64,000 nucleotides of DNA, from positions 186,001 through 250,000 of the forward strand of contig JAGNJW010000003.1 in NCBI GenBank assembly GCA_018000455.1. Direction: 5' to 3'. The notes beneath the pieces were generated by a model. It saw only the letters and a list, made by a program, of their open reading frames with translations. It did no database searches and was not told the DNA's origin. A program made the translations under genes and the position numbers. The number at the start of each line of letters is the position of its first letter. Position 1 is the first letter of the stretch. Of this stretch, positions 44,872-52,648 are shown in pieces. This stretch comes from Acidobacteriota bacterium (lineage in GTDB: Bacteria; Acidobacteriota; Vicinamibacteria; Vicinamibacterales; UBA2999).

Positions 44872-46511
44872 CGGCCCGAGCCGGCGAGGAAGATCGCGCC
44901 AGGGTCGCCGACTGGGCGCTGGCGGTCGTCGTCGTCGTGACGACCACCGTCGTCTCCACGTGGCCGCTGGTCACCAGCCCGTGGCTCGTGCCCGAGCATC
45001 AGGATCCGCTCTTCTCGTCGTGGCGTCTGTATCAGTCGGCGCGCAATCTCTCACGCGGCCCGTGGTCGCTCTTCGACGGCAACATCTTCTATCCGGCCGC
45101 GGACGTGACGCTGTACTCCGACCCGATCGCGCTACCCGTGCTCTTGAGCACGCCATTCGTGTGGGCCGGCGTGCCGGCGGTGCTGATGTACTCGGCGCTC
45201 TTCTGGGTCTGCGCGCTCTCGGCCGGCCTGGCGATGTTCGCCTGCGCGCGGGCGGTGAGTGGGAGCCGCTGGGGCGGGCTCGTGGCGGCGGCGATGTTCG
45301 TCGGCGCGCCGCTGCGTCTCGAGCACGTGATGCACCTCGAGATGCTGTTCACGGCCTTTCTGCCGCTCACCGTGCTGGCGACGATGCGCGCCTTCGACGG
45401 CCACCCGCGCGCCCCCTGGGCGGTCGGGCCGCTGCTGGCCGGACAATTTCTGTGCGGGATCTACGCCGGCGTGTTCCTGCTGACGGCGTGGCCGGTATTG
45501 GCCGGCGTCGAGTGGCTGCGGCGTCGCGGGAAGGTGCCGCGCATGGCGCTGTGGCGTCTGGCCGGTGGCCTGGGCCTGGCGGTCGTCGTCATCGCGTTGT
45601 ACGGGCAGCCCTTCCAGGCCGCCAGAGCCATTGTCGGCGACCGTGGCGACGAAGAAGTCGGTTCGTATGGCGCCTCGCTCGGCAGCTACGCGATGTCGCC
45701 GGCCGCCAACCGTGTCTGGGGTTGGACCTCGATGCCGGAGGCCGCGGAGAAGCGGCTGTCACCAGGCCTGGTCGGCAGTGGGCTTGCCCTGGCCGCGCTC
45801 ACGACACCCGCCGCACCCTGGGTTGTAGCGCTGGCGGTGACCACTGCCGTTTCCGTCGAGGCCTCGCGCGGGGTGCAGGGGTGGATCTACCCGTGGCTTC
45901 GCCGTTACGCGACCCCGTATCGCGGGCTCCGTGTGCCGGCGCGTTTCGCCATGGTGGCGCTGGCCGGGCTGGCACTGCTCGCCGCCGTCGGCTGTGGCGT
46001 GCTGGCGCGCGCGTTCGGTGAAGGTCGTGGCGCACGCGTGGTGGCCGCACTCGTCGTCGCGCTGGTCGTGGGGGAGTCGGTCGCCGCGCTCCCAGTGCGG
46101 CGCCTGCCGAAGGTGCCGCCCCCGGTCTATACGCTGCTCGGGACCCTGCCGGCGAGCGTCATCATTCACCTGCCGCTGCCGCGCGCCGATGCGCTGCCGG
46201 GCGCCGAGCCCAACTTCCAGTACTTCGCCGAGCACCACCAGCACCGGCTCGTCAACGGCTACAGCGGTTTCTATCCGCCGCGCTACCTGCGTCTGCTCGA
46301 CCTGACCCGTGGGTTTCCCGACGACCAGGCGATCGCCGCCATTCGCGACATGGGGGCAGAGTACATCCTCGTGCACGAGCAGTACTACCCGACGCGAGAA
46401 GCCTTTGCCGCAGCCATCGAGGGCATGGAGCGCCGCACGGATATCGACCCAGTAGCGACGTCGAAGGACGACGGCGGGGCGGTGTGGGTCTACCGGCTCC
46501 TGCGCCCGTAG
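44868..46511 (+). CDS. Polytopic membrane protein, GT-C-like
   Basis: A 547-residue integral membrane protein with about ten hydrophobic segments in the first 400 residues and a soluble C-terminal domain of about 140 residues. After the first segment comes the loop VPEHQDPLFSSWRLYQS, with acidic residues positioned as in GT-C glycosyltransferases, and DGNIFYPAADVTLYSDP. The C-terminal part (SVIIHLPLPRADALPG, GYSGFYPPRYL) resembles the soluble end of acidobacterial and Planctomycetes membrane-bound glycosyltransferase relatives. The function is unproven; a lipid-linked sugar transferase is the best guess. It overlaps the MerR gene by 4 nt. Confidence 0.75.
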   Translation: MTARAGEEDRARVADWALAVVVVVTTTVVSTWPLVTSPWLVPEHQDPLFSSWRLYQSARNLSRGPWSLFDGNIFYPAADVTLYSDPIALPVLLSTPFVWAGVPAVLMYSALFWVCALSAGLAMFACARAVSGSRWGGLVAAAMFVGAPLRLEHVMHLEMLFTAFLPLTVLATMRAFDGHPRAPWAVGPLLAGQFLCGIYAGVFLLTAWPVLAGVEWLRRRGKVPRMALWRLAGGLGLAVVVIALYGQPFQAARAIVGDRGDEEVGSYGASLGSYAMSPAANRVWGWTSMPEAAEKRLSPGLVGSGLALAALTTPAAPWVVALAVTTAVSVEASRGVQGWIYPWLRRYATPYRGLRVPARFAMVALAGLALLAAVGCGVLARAFGEGRGARVVAALVVALVVGESVAALPVRRLPKVPPPVYTLLGTLPASVIIHLPLPRADALPGAEPNFQYFAEHHQHRLVNGYSGFYPPRYLRLLDLTRGFPDDQAIAAIRDMGAEYILVHEQYYPTREAFAAAIEGMERRTDIDPVATSKDDGGAVWVYRLLRP

Positions 46512-46554
46512 GTGGCACTCGTCTGACTCGTCAAACGCGATAAGCTCGGGCGTC

Positions 46555-47254
46555 GTGACGAGTCGCGCGCAGATCGACAAGTTAACCGGTTAGGCGAACG
46601 CCTGAGAGCGGGGCCGGTCACCGAGGCGGACCTGCGCGCGCTGGACGACTACCGGTTGACGTTCTCGAACGCGTACACTTTCGTGGTCACGCGACTCGTG
46701 GGTTTCGGGCTTCGCCCTACGGGACGTCCCGCGAAATCAACCCAGGCGATCGTCGAGAAGCTCCGACGGGAGTCAATTCGTCTCAGTCAAGTGCAAGATG
46801 TCGCCGGCTGTCGAGTCGTCGTGTCCGGCCTCCAGGAACAGGATGCGTGCCTGCGATCGTCTCAGCTGTGCCGGCCGGCTCGATCATCGACCGCCGCTCG
46901 ACGCCTAGTCATGGTTACCGTGCGGTTCATGTGGTCTCGACCCTCGAAGGAAGAGCAGTAGAGGTTCAGGTGCGCACCAAGTGGCAGCATTTCTGGGCAG
47001 AGGGTTCCGAGAAGCTCGCTGATACGTTAGGCTCGGGGATAAAATATGGCGTTGGCCCTGCTGACGTGTTGCAGGTACTTCAACGATGGTCCGAGGCTAT
47101 CGCAGAGTGGGAACCGCTGGAGAATGCCCACGTTCCAGTCCATCGGCGTCCGCATTTCAATCGAGTGCAAGCCCGTCTCAATGAGCAATTCGACGAATGG
47201 AGGTCCATGATGCGACGATTCCATGACGCCGACCAGAAGGCGGGTGAGCGATGA
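46555..47254 (+). pseudogene. RelA/SpoT-domain (p)ppGpp synthetase, two frameshifts
   Basis: The product is recognisable only by joining three frames. GTG 46555 opens TSRAQIDKL, then a shift near 46582-46587 leads to RLGERLRAGPVTEADLRALD, DYRLTFSNAY and RLSQVQDVAGCRVVV. A second shift near 46843-46847 leads to IIDRRSTPSHGYRAVHVV and VEVQVRTKWQHFWAEGSEKL, the RelA_SpoT catalytic core, to TGA 47252-47254. Both shifts look like single-base losses. The region is visibly more AT-rich than its surroundings, which suggests transfer. A TAAGCT box lies 8 nt before the GTG. It overlaps the next small gene by 4 nt. Confidence 0.75.
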
Positions 47255-47490
47255 TCTTCCTCATCGAGTACGACCGCGGACGCGGAAAGCTCCTTTCGCT
47301 CACCCAGTTTTCGCCAGATCGGCGTGCCGTCGCTGAAGCGGAGCGCCTGGTCAGAGAGATCGAGTTGAACGCCATTGGCGTTGAGCGGGAAATCGTCCTA
47401 CTCGAGGCCCAGGACGAGGACAGTCTCCGGGCTACCCATCGGCGTTATTTCGAAGGCGTCGAGCAGCTATCCGTTCCGGCACCTCGATAG
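47251..47490 (+). CDS. Small partner protein of the RelA/SpoT-domain gene
   Basis: A 79-residue acidic protein starting MIFLIEYDRGRGKLLSL and ending near RATHRRYFEGVEQL. Its start overlaps the RelA/SpoT stop by 4 nt (ATGA). I recall similar 75-85 residue proteins directly downstream of stand-alone RelA/SpoT-domain genes, but no activity is established. An antitoxin-like role beside a small alarmone synthetase is possible. It remains intact although its neighbour has decayed. Confidence 0.7.
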   Translation: MIFLIEYDRGRGKLLSLTQFSPDRRAVAEAERLVREIELNAIGVEREIVLLEAQDEDSLRATHRRYFEGVEQLSVPAPR

Positions 47491-47512
47491 CGTCGAGCCG
47501 GCGCCCGGGCGC

Positions 47513-47839
<327 letters not shown>

Positions 47840-47857
47840 GTCGTGGTTCGTCTCCGG

Positions 47858-48997
47858 CTACTGGCTACGGCCGCGAGCGTCGATCGGCAGGGCGCCGACG
47901 ATCTCCGGGCCGTCGACGAGCCACGCACTGTCGACCAGATTCGAGACGACGCACGCATGGTTCGGCACGACGCGCACCCGATCGCCTGGCAATAGCGGCC
48001 CGGCGCCCGGTGTCACGCGGACCGTCGCATGTTCCTCTGAGAGTCGCTCAACAAGCAAGTGCGGATCCGGTGCCTGCCCGGGTGCCGCCACCAGGCCGCG
48101 CAGCACGGCGCCGTGCCCGGGTGCGGCGGCAAAGCCGCGCGCCCCATCGGCGGCGAGCGTCTTGCTGCCGCAATCGAGCACCACGCGATCGCCGGCGGTC
48201 GCGCTGACGACCGTGGCGAGCACGGTCAGCGCGCAGTCGTCGAGCGTTGCCGCGCCCAGGCCGACCATCGTGCGATCGAAGTAGACGTAGTTTCCGGGAC
48301 GAAACTCCGTGATGACGCCGCCGCCCATGGCGAGCGAGTGGCGCGCCGGCGGCGTGGCGCCGGCGCTCACCTCGTCGATCCCCAGGCCGGTACGACGGGC
48401 CTCGCCGGCCAAGAGCGCCATCGCCGCCAGTTCGGCCTCGGCCAGCGCGCGCAGTTCGTCGTCCGAGTGCGCATGATAGGCGTGCCCGGCGTGGCTCAGG
48501 ATGCCTCTGAGGCGCAGGCCCGGCAGCGCGCCGACCTCGCGCAGGAAGGGCACGGCCGTCGCCGGATTCGGTGGAATGCCGCACCGGTGGAAGCCGACGT
48601 CCACCTTCACGAGCACGTCCGCGTGCTCTAGGGCGGCGGTCATCGCCGCCGACCATCCGCGCGCGACCTCGAGGTCGTCGACGATGAACGACAGGCGCGT
48701 CGTCTTCTGCAGGGCCAGCACGCGGCTCGCGTTGGCCGGCTGCAGGGGATAGGGCACGCGGATGTCGGCGATGCCGGCGGCCCCGAACACCTCGGCTTCG
48801 CCCAGCTTGGCGCAGCAGATGCCGATGGCGCCGGCCTCGATCTGGCGCCGCGCGACCAGCGGGCTCTTGTGGGTCTTCGCGTGTGGGCGCAGCGTGATCC
48901 CGGCGGCGACGGCCGCCGCCTGCATCCGGCGGATGTTCGTGTCGAGGCGCCCACGTTCGATGAGCACGGCAGGTGTCGGGAGGTCAGCGAGGGTCAC
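47858..48997 (-). CDS. PLP enzyme, D-threonine aldolase/D-serine dehydratase family
   Basis: A 379-residue fold-type III PLP enzyme starting at GTG 48997. The PLP lysine is Lys41 in TLRPHAKTHKSPLVA. Further features are VDVGFHRCGIPP, GILSHAGHAYHAHSDDE and the C-terminal metal site VPNHACVVSN. The His-x-Cys there matches the zinc site of D-serine dehydratases; classical D-threonine aldolases use His-x-Asp. Products could thus be pyruvate or 2-oxobutyrate with ammonia, or glycine with acetaldehyde. Its operon partner is a microcompartment shell gene, which would make sense if a volatile aldehyde is produced. A TATCAT box lies 6 nt before the start. Confidence 0.87.
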   Translation of the reverse strand: MTLADLPTPAVLIERGRLDTNIRRMQAAAVAAGITLRPHAKTHKSPLVARRQIEAGAIGICCAKLGEAEVFGAAGIADIRVPYPLQPANASRVLALQKTTRLSFIVDDLEVARGWSAAMTAALEHADVLVKVDVGFHRCGIPPNPATAVPFLREVGALPGLRLRGILSHAGHAYHAHSDDELRALAEAELAAMALLAGEARRTGLGIDEVSAGATPPARHSLAMGGGVITEFRPGNYVYFDRTMVGLGAATLDDCALTVLATVVSATAGDRVVLDCGSKTLAADGARGFAAAPGHGAVLRGLVAAPGQAPDPHLLVERLSEEHATVRVTPGAGPLLPGDRVRVVPNHACVVSNLVDSAWLVDGPEIVGALPIDARGRSQ

Positions 48998-49003
48998 GGC
49001 GAC

Positions 49004-49009
49004 ATGATA
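49004..49009 (-). promoter_or_regulatory. -10 box (TATCAT) of the PLP enzyme/BMC-H operon
   Basis: On the minus strand TATCAT ends 6 nt before GTG 48997. With the usual 6-7 nt distance to the start site, the transcript would begin at the start codon, so it is likely leaderless. Confidence 0.5.
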
Positions 49010-49086
49010 CGCGTCGGGCCGTGCCCCGCGGGCGGCTGAGGTAACCTTGCAAGGTTCCGTCGGCCGTCGCCGCCGGGCACGACGAC

Positions 49087-50055
49087 ATGGCGCTCACCCT
49101 GACACCGGCCACGGGCTCGGTGCTCGACCAGATTCTGCGCGACACCTACCCCATCTGGGGTGCCGGGCTGTCGTTTGGCGCCTATACCAGCTTCGAAGGC
49201 GCGCTGCGGCGCACGTCGTGGGGCGCCGGACACACCGAACGGGTCGCGCTCTTCGACGGCACACGGCTGCTGGCCAGCGCCCGGCGTCACGACCTGACCG
49301 CCCGCGTCGATGGCCGCATCCGCCGCGTGCTCGGCATCGGTTCGGTCTTCACCGCGCGCGAACTGCGCGGACGCGGAGCGGCATCAGCGCTCCTCGCCCA
49401 CCTCGTCGATGCCGCCAATACCGACGGCTACGAGTTCGCGCTGCTCTTCTCGGACGCCGCCTTGACGCTCTACGAGCGGCTCGACTTCGTGCCCGTGCCG
49501 CTTGAAGCGGCCAGGCTGCAAGTGCGCCTCAAGGCCGGAGCGCCCGCCATGCTCGTGCGCAGCGGCGACGAACGCGATCTGGCGCACATCGCGGAGTTGA
49601 GCGCCGCGCGGGCAGCCAAAGCGCGCTTCGCGCTCGACCGCAGCGAGGACTACATTCGCTACGCCATCAGCCGCCGCCGGCTGCTGGCCGGGCTCGGCCC
49701 CGCCGGCCTGCGCCAGACGGAGTTCCTGGTGGCCGAAGAGGGTCACATGGCCGTGGCCTACTTGGTGTGCAGTGTTTCCAACGGCGGGTGGACGATCGAG
49801 GAAGCCGGCGATCGCGATCCGACTCGCGCGCGACTCGGGGCGATGCTGCAGGTGATGCTCGCGCGCGAACCGTCGATTGAGCCGCCGCCGATTTCCGGCC
49901 TGTGGCCGCACGACTTCACGCCGCCGCAGCTCGAGTCGCTGGTGCGCCAGCCCCCGAGTGCGGTGATGATGATCCGGCCGCTGCGCGATCGCACGCTGCC
50001 GATGCCGCCGATGGGCGCCTCAGACGTCGTCTACTGGCACGGCGATCTGTTCTAG
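49087..50055 (+). CDS. GNAT-family N-acetyltransferase
   Basis: A 322-residue protein with an N-terminal GNAT domain: acetyl-CoA-binding motif A is VFTARELRGRGAASALLAHL, preceded by the strand VLGIGSV and followed by YEFALLFSDAALTLYERLDF. The C-terminal half looks like a second, degenerate GNAT-like domain (LVAEEGHMAVAYLVCSVSNG). Architecture resembles Eis-like and other two-domain acetyltransferases. The acceptor is unknown. It is divergent from the PLP enzyme operon, 89 bp away. No convincing ribosome-binding site is seen before ATG 49087. Confidence 0.82.
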   Translation: MALTLTPATGSVLDQILRDTYPIWGAGLSFGAYTSFEGALRRTSWGAGHTERVALFDGTRLLASARRHDLTARVDGRIRRVLGIGSVFTARELRGRGAASALLAHLVDAANTDGYEFALLFSDAALTLYERLDFVPVPLEAARLQVRLKAGAPAMLVRSGDERDLAHIAELSAARAAKARFALDRSEDYIRYAISRRRLLAGLGPAGLRQTEFLVAEEGHMAVAYLVCSVSNGGWTIEEAGDRDPTRARLGAMLQVMLAREPSIEPPPISGLWPHDFTPPQLESLVRQPPSAVMMIRPLRDRTLPMPPMGASDVVYWHGDLF

Positions 50056-50128
50056 GAGAGGACAGCGCCGCCGAGAAGGCCGGCGTCAGAGGCGGCGCGG
50101 CCGGGCCAGGCGGCCAACATCCTGCTCG

Positions 50129-51841
50129 CTACTGCCGCAGTCGCAGATCGAGCGACTTCGTTTCGCCCTCGGCCAGCGTGAGCCGCTCGCCGCTGTCGCG
50201 CAGCTGGGCCAGGAACTCCGGATCCGTGGCCTGGCCGTCCTCGAGACCCTGGATGGCGACGACGCGGTAGCCGTCGTGGTGGGGCAGGCCGACGATCTCG
50301 AACCGGCCCGAGGTGTCTGGCCGCGCCGTTCGGATGAAGCGCGACTGATAGGTCCATTGACGCTCGTCGTCGGGGAACACCACCACCGTCGTGTCGAGTA
50401 CCGCGTTGCCCCGCTCATCGCGCACGCTGCCCGTAAAGGTGGTTACCGTCTGCGTGAGGACGACGCGCACTGCCGACAACTGCGTGCCGGGTTCGAGGGC
50501 CAGCAGTTCGTCGGTGACGTCGCGCCCGTCGCGCATGATGGCCTTGAGCTGCCAGCCCGGCGGCGCAGTGACGCGCAGGTAGCCCGGTTCCGACACTCCG
50601 GTGAGCTCGAAGGTGAAGTCGCCGTTGACGGCGCCGCCGCGACTGCGCAACCCGGTCGTGCCGGCGGGTTGCGCCGGCGTGAAGCTGATACGGACCTGCG
50701 ATGACCTGAGGCCGACGGCGCCGGTGTCGGTCTGGACGACGCCGACGACGCTGGCCGGCGGCGCCAGTGCGATCGCCACTCCCGTCAGGTCGACGCCGCT
50801 CACTGTGATGGGCGTGCGGCCGGTGGGCTCGTCGCCGCCCTGGCGTCCACGGCCGCCCACCACCAGCGTGTAGCGGCCGGGCGCCAGGCCGCGCAGTTCG
50901 AACGTGCCGTCGGCGTTCACGGCTGCGCCCCGGGGCTGGCTCATGGCCTGGCGCACCGTGTCGTCGGGCAGGGCCATCACCAGACCCGCAAGCTCCAGGC
51001 CCGACATGCCGACGACGCGGCCACTGACCTTGGCCAGGGGCATCAGCGACAGGCCGAAGCCGATGCCGCTCACTTCCTGACCGAGGCCCACGGTGACGCG
51101 TTGCGCGTCGGCCGCGTTGGTCGTGCCTGGAAAGTAGGTCGGCGCATACCCGGTCGTGGCAGCCTCGTCGTCGCCGCCGCTGCGCTGGCGAAACAAGGCC
51201 CGATCCTCGTTGAGGGTCGCCGAGACGACGTAGTCGCCAGGTGACAGGCCGAAGACACGGAACGTGCCCTGATCGTCGGTGCGATCGCTCTGGCCGGCTG
51301 GCAGGAGCCGCCTGGCGCCTGCGGCGTAGCCGTAGCGCAGCACGCGCACCTGCGCGCCGGTCAGAGGCTCGCCGAACTCGTCGGCGATGCGACCCGTGAT
51401 CACGCTGCCGCGCGGCAGGCCGACGACGATCTTCTCGAGCGTCTGTCCGGCGGCCAGATCGACCGGCGTGCCGGGCTCGCTCGGGCGCCGCTGCCCGTAC
51501 TGCAGGCTGACGAAGCCGCCCTTGGTGGCGACGATCGTGTAGCGTCCACCGGCCAGCTCCTTGATCTCGAAGCGCCCCTGTTCGTCGCTGAGCGTCGTGC
51601 GCGTGTCCTGAACACCGGGCGCCGACGCCCGCACCTGTGCGCGGCGGATGGGCGCCCCGGTGTCGGCGGCCACGACCACCCCGCGCAGCACCGCCGTGCC
51701 CTTCGGCGCTTCCTCGCCAGGGCGGATCATTCGTGGCGGCATGCGCTGGCCGGCGGGCTGCGCCGCCAGCTCGGCCGGCACCAGGGCCGCGGCGACGAGT
51801 GCGAGTGCGACGAGCGACGCGGCAAGCGGCATGGGAGGCAT
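50129..51841 (-). CDS. Exported protein with tandem carboxypeptidase-regulatory domains
   Basis: A 570-residue secreted protein. A signal peptide (LAASLVALALVAAALVPA) is followed by several carboxypeptidase-regulatory-like beta-sandwich modules: VLRGVVVAADTGAPIRRAQV, GRIADEFGEPLTGAQVRV, a transthyretin-like LAPGRYTLVVGG, and FTGSVRDERGNAVLD near the C-terminus. Repeated phrases such as ELAGGRYTIVATKGG and LSPGDYVVSATL mark each module's last strand. These proteins are numerous in Vicinamibacteria and probably bind at the envelope; no enzymatic residues are present. A decayed relative lies directly upstream on the same strand. Confidence 0.85.
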   Translation of the reverse strand: MPPMPLAASLVALALVAAALVPAELAAQPAGQRMPPRMIRPGEEAPKGTAVLRGVVVAADTGAPIRRAQVRASAPGVQDTRTTLSDEQGRFEIKELAGGRYTIVATKGGFVSLQYGQRRPSEPGTPVDLAAGQTLEKIVVGLPRGSVITGRIADEFGEPLTGAQVRVLRYGYAAGARRLLPAGQSDRTDDQGTFRVFGLSPGDYVVSATLNEDRALFRQRSGGDDEAATTGYAPTYFPGTTNAADAQRVTVGLGQEVSGIGFGLSLMPLAKVSGRVVGMSGLELAGLVMALPDDTVRQAMSQPRGAAVNADGTFELRGLAPGRYTLVVGGRGRQGGDEPTGRTPITVSGVDLTGVAIALAPPASVVGVVQTDTGAVGLRSSQVRISFTPAQPAGTTGLRSRGGAVNGDFTFELTGVSEPGYLRVTAPPGWQLKAIMRDGRDVTDELLALEPGTQLSAVRVVLTQTVTTFTGSVRDERGNAVLDTTVVVFPDDERQWTYQSRFIRTARPDTSGRFEIVGLPHHDGYRVVAIQGLEDGQATDPEFLAQLRDSGERLTLAEGETKSLDLRLRQ

Positions 51842-51892
51842 CTGATGAAGTCTACGCGTGGCCCACCCCAGGCGTTTACGGCACCACGGCCG

Positions 51893-52576
51893 TCAGGGCC
51901 GCGGCCGCGGGATGGCGGTGAGGGCCACCTCGTGCATTCTGCGCTCGTCGATGCGCAGGGGCGTGGCGAACGGGCGCAGTGCCTGCAGCATCTCGGGCTC
52001 AGTCAGCACGGCCCGGGCGGCGCCGTCGACCGCCACGGCCAGGTAGCGGTCGCCGGCCGGTCAGGCCCCGCACGTCGAAGCGCCAGGACTGGTCGACTTC
52101 GGAGGTGCCGACCACACGCGAACCGCGTATCCACCTGGTGTCGTCGTCGGCAAACACCACGACCACCGGCCGACGCCGGCTGGCGCTGCGGGTCCAGGTG
52201 ACGGTGCCGCCGACGCTGGCCGCGCGGTTGGTCATCGTGATGTCGAGCGTCGCGCCGTCGTGGCTGAAGTCGTTGGGCTCGTCGGTCACGTCGCGACCAT
52301 TGTCGGTCACCGACTTCAGCCACCAGGTCGTAAGGGGTCGGGTGGCCGGTGTGACCTCCTGCAGGGCGCGGACGTTGATGCCCGGCGCTTCGGCGCACCC
52401 GTCATGCCATCGACCACGACGCCGCGGATCGATGCCGCCCCACGGCGACGCGCCGGCGCGTCACGCACCAGTGCCTGCGCCGTCGTGACGAGCGTCAGGG
52501 GTCCGGAGGCAGGCGTCGCCGGCGGCGGGAGCGCCGCCAGGGCGAGCAGACAGGACACCGGGACCAGATGACGCAT
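51893..52576 (-). pseudogene. Decayed carboxypeptidase-regulatory-domain protein
   Basis: A shortened, frameshifted relative of the preceding gene. From ATG 52576 a signal peptide (MRHLVPVSCLLALAALPPP) leads to SIRGVVVDGMTGAPK. After a shift near 52400-52404, probably with a large internal deletion, the sequence resumes as INVRALQEVTPATRPLT, VTDNGRDVTDEPNDF and VVVVFADDDTRWIRG. A second shift near 52054-52060 (one extra C) gives GDRYLAVAVDGAARAVLTEP and ends at TGA 51893-51895. The modules between the two ends of a normal 500-600 residue protein are lost. Confidence 0.75.
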
Positions 52577-52648
52577 GGCAGCCGTTGAGGGGGAGTGTAA
52601 TCCGCCGAACGAGTGGAGGCCTCGCTACGTAACTGGAGTGGGGGTGAC

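Noticed and set aside
46555-46593. In-frame stops in the RelA/SpoT gene as further Sec codons
   Set aside because: The first stop is TAG and the frame itself changes, with no hairpin of SECIS type; frameshifts explain it better.
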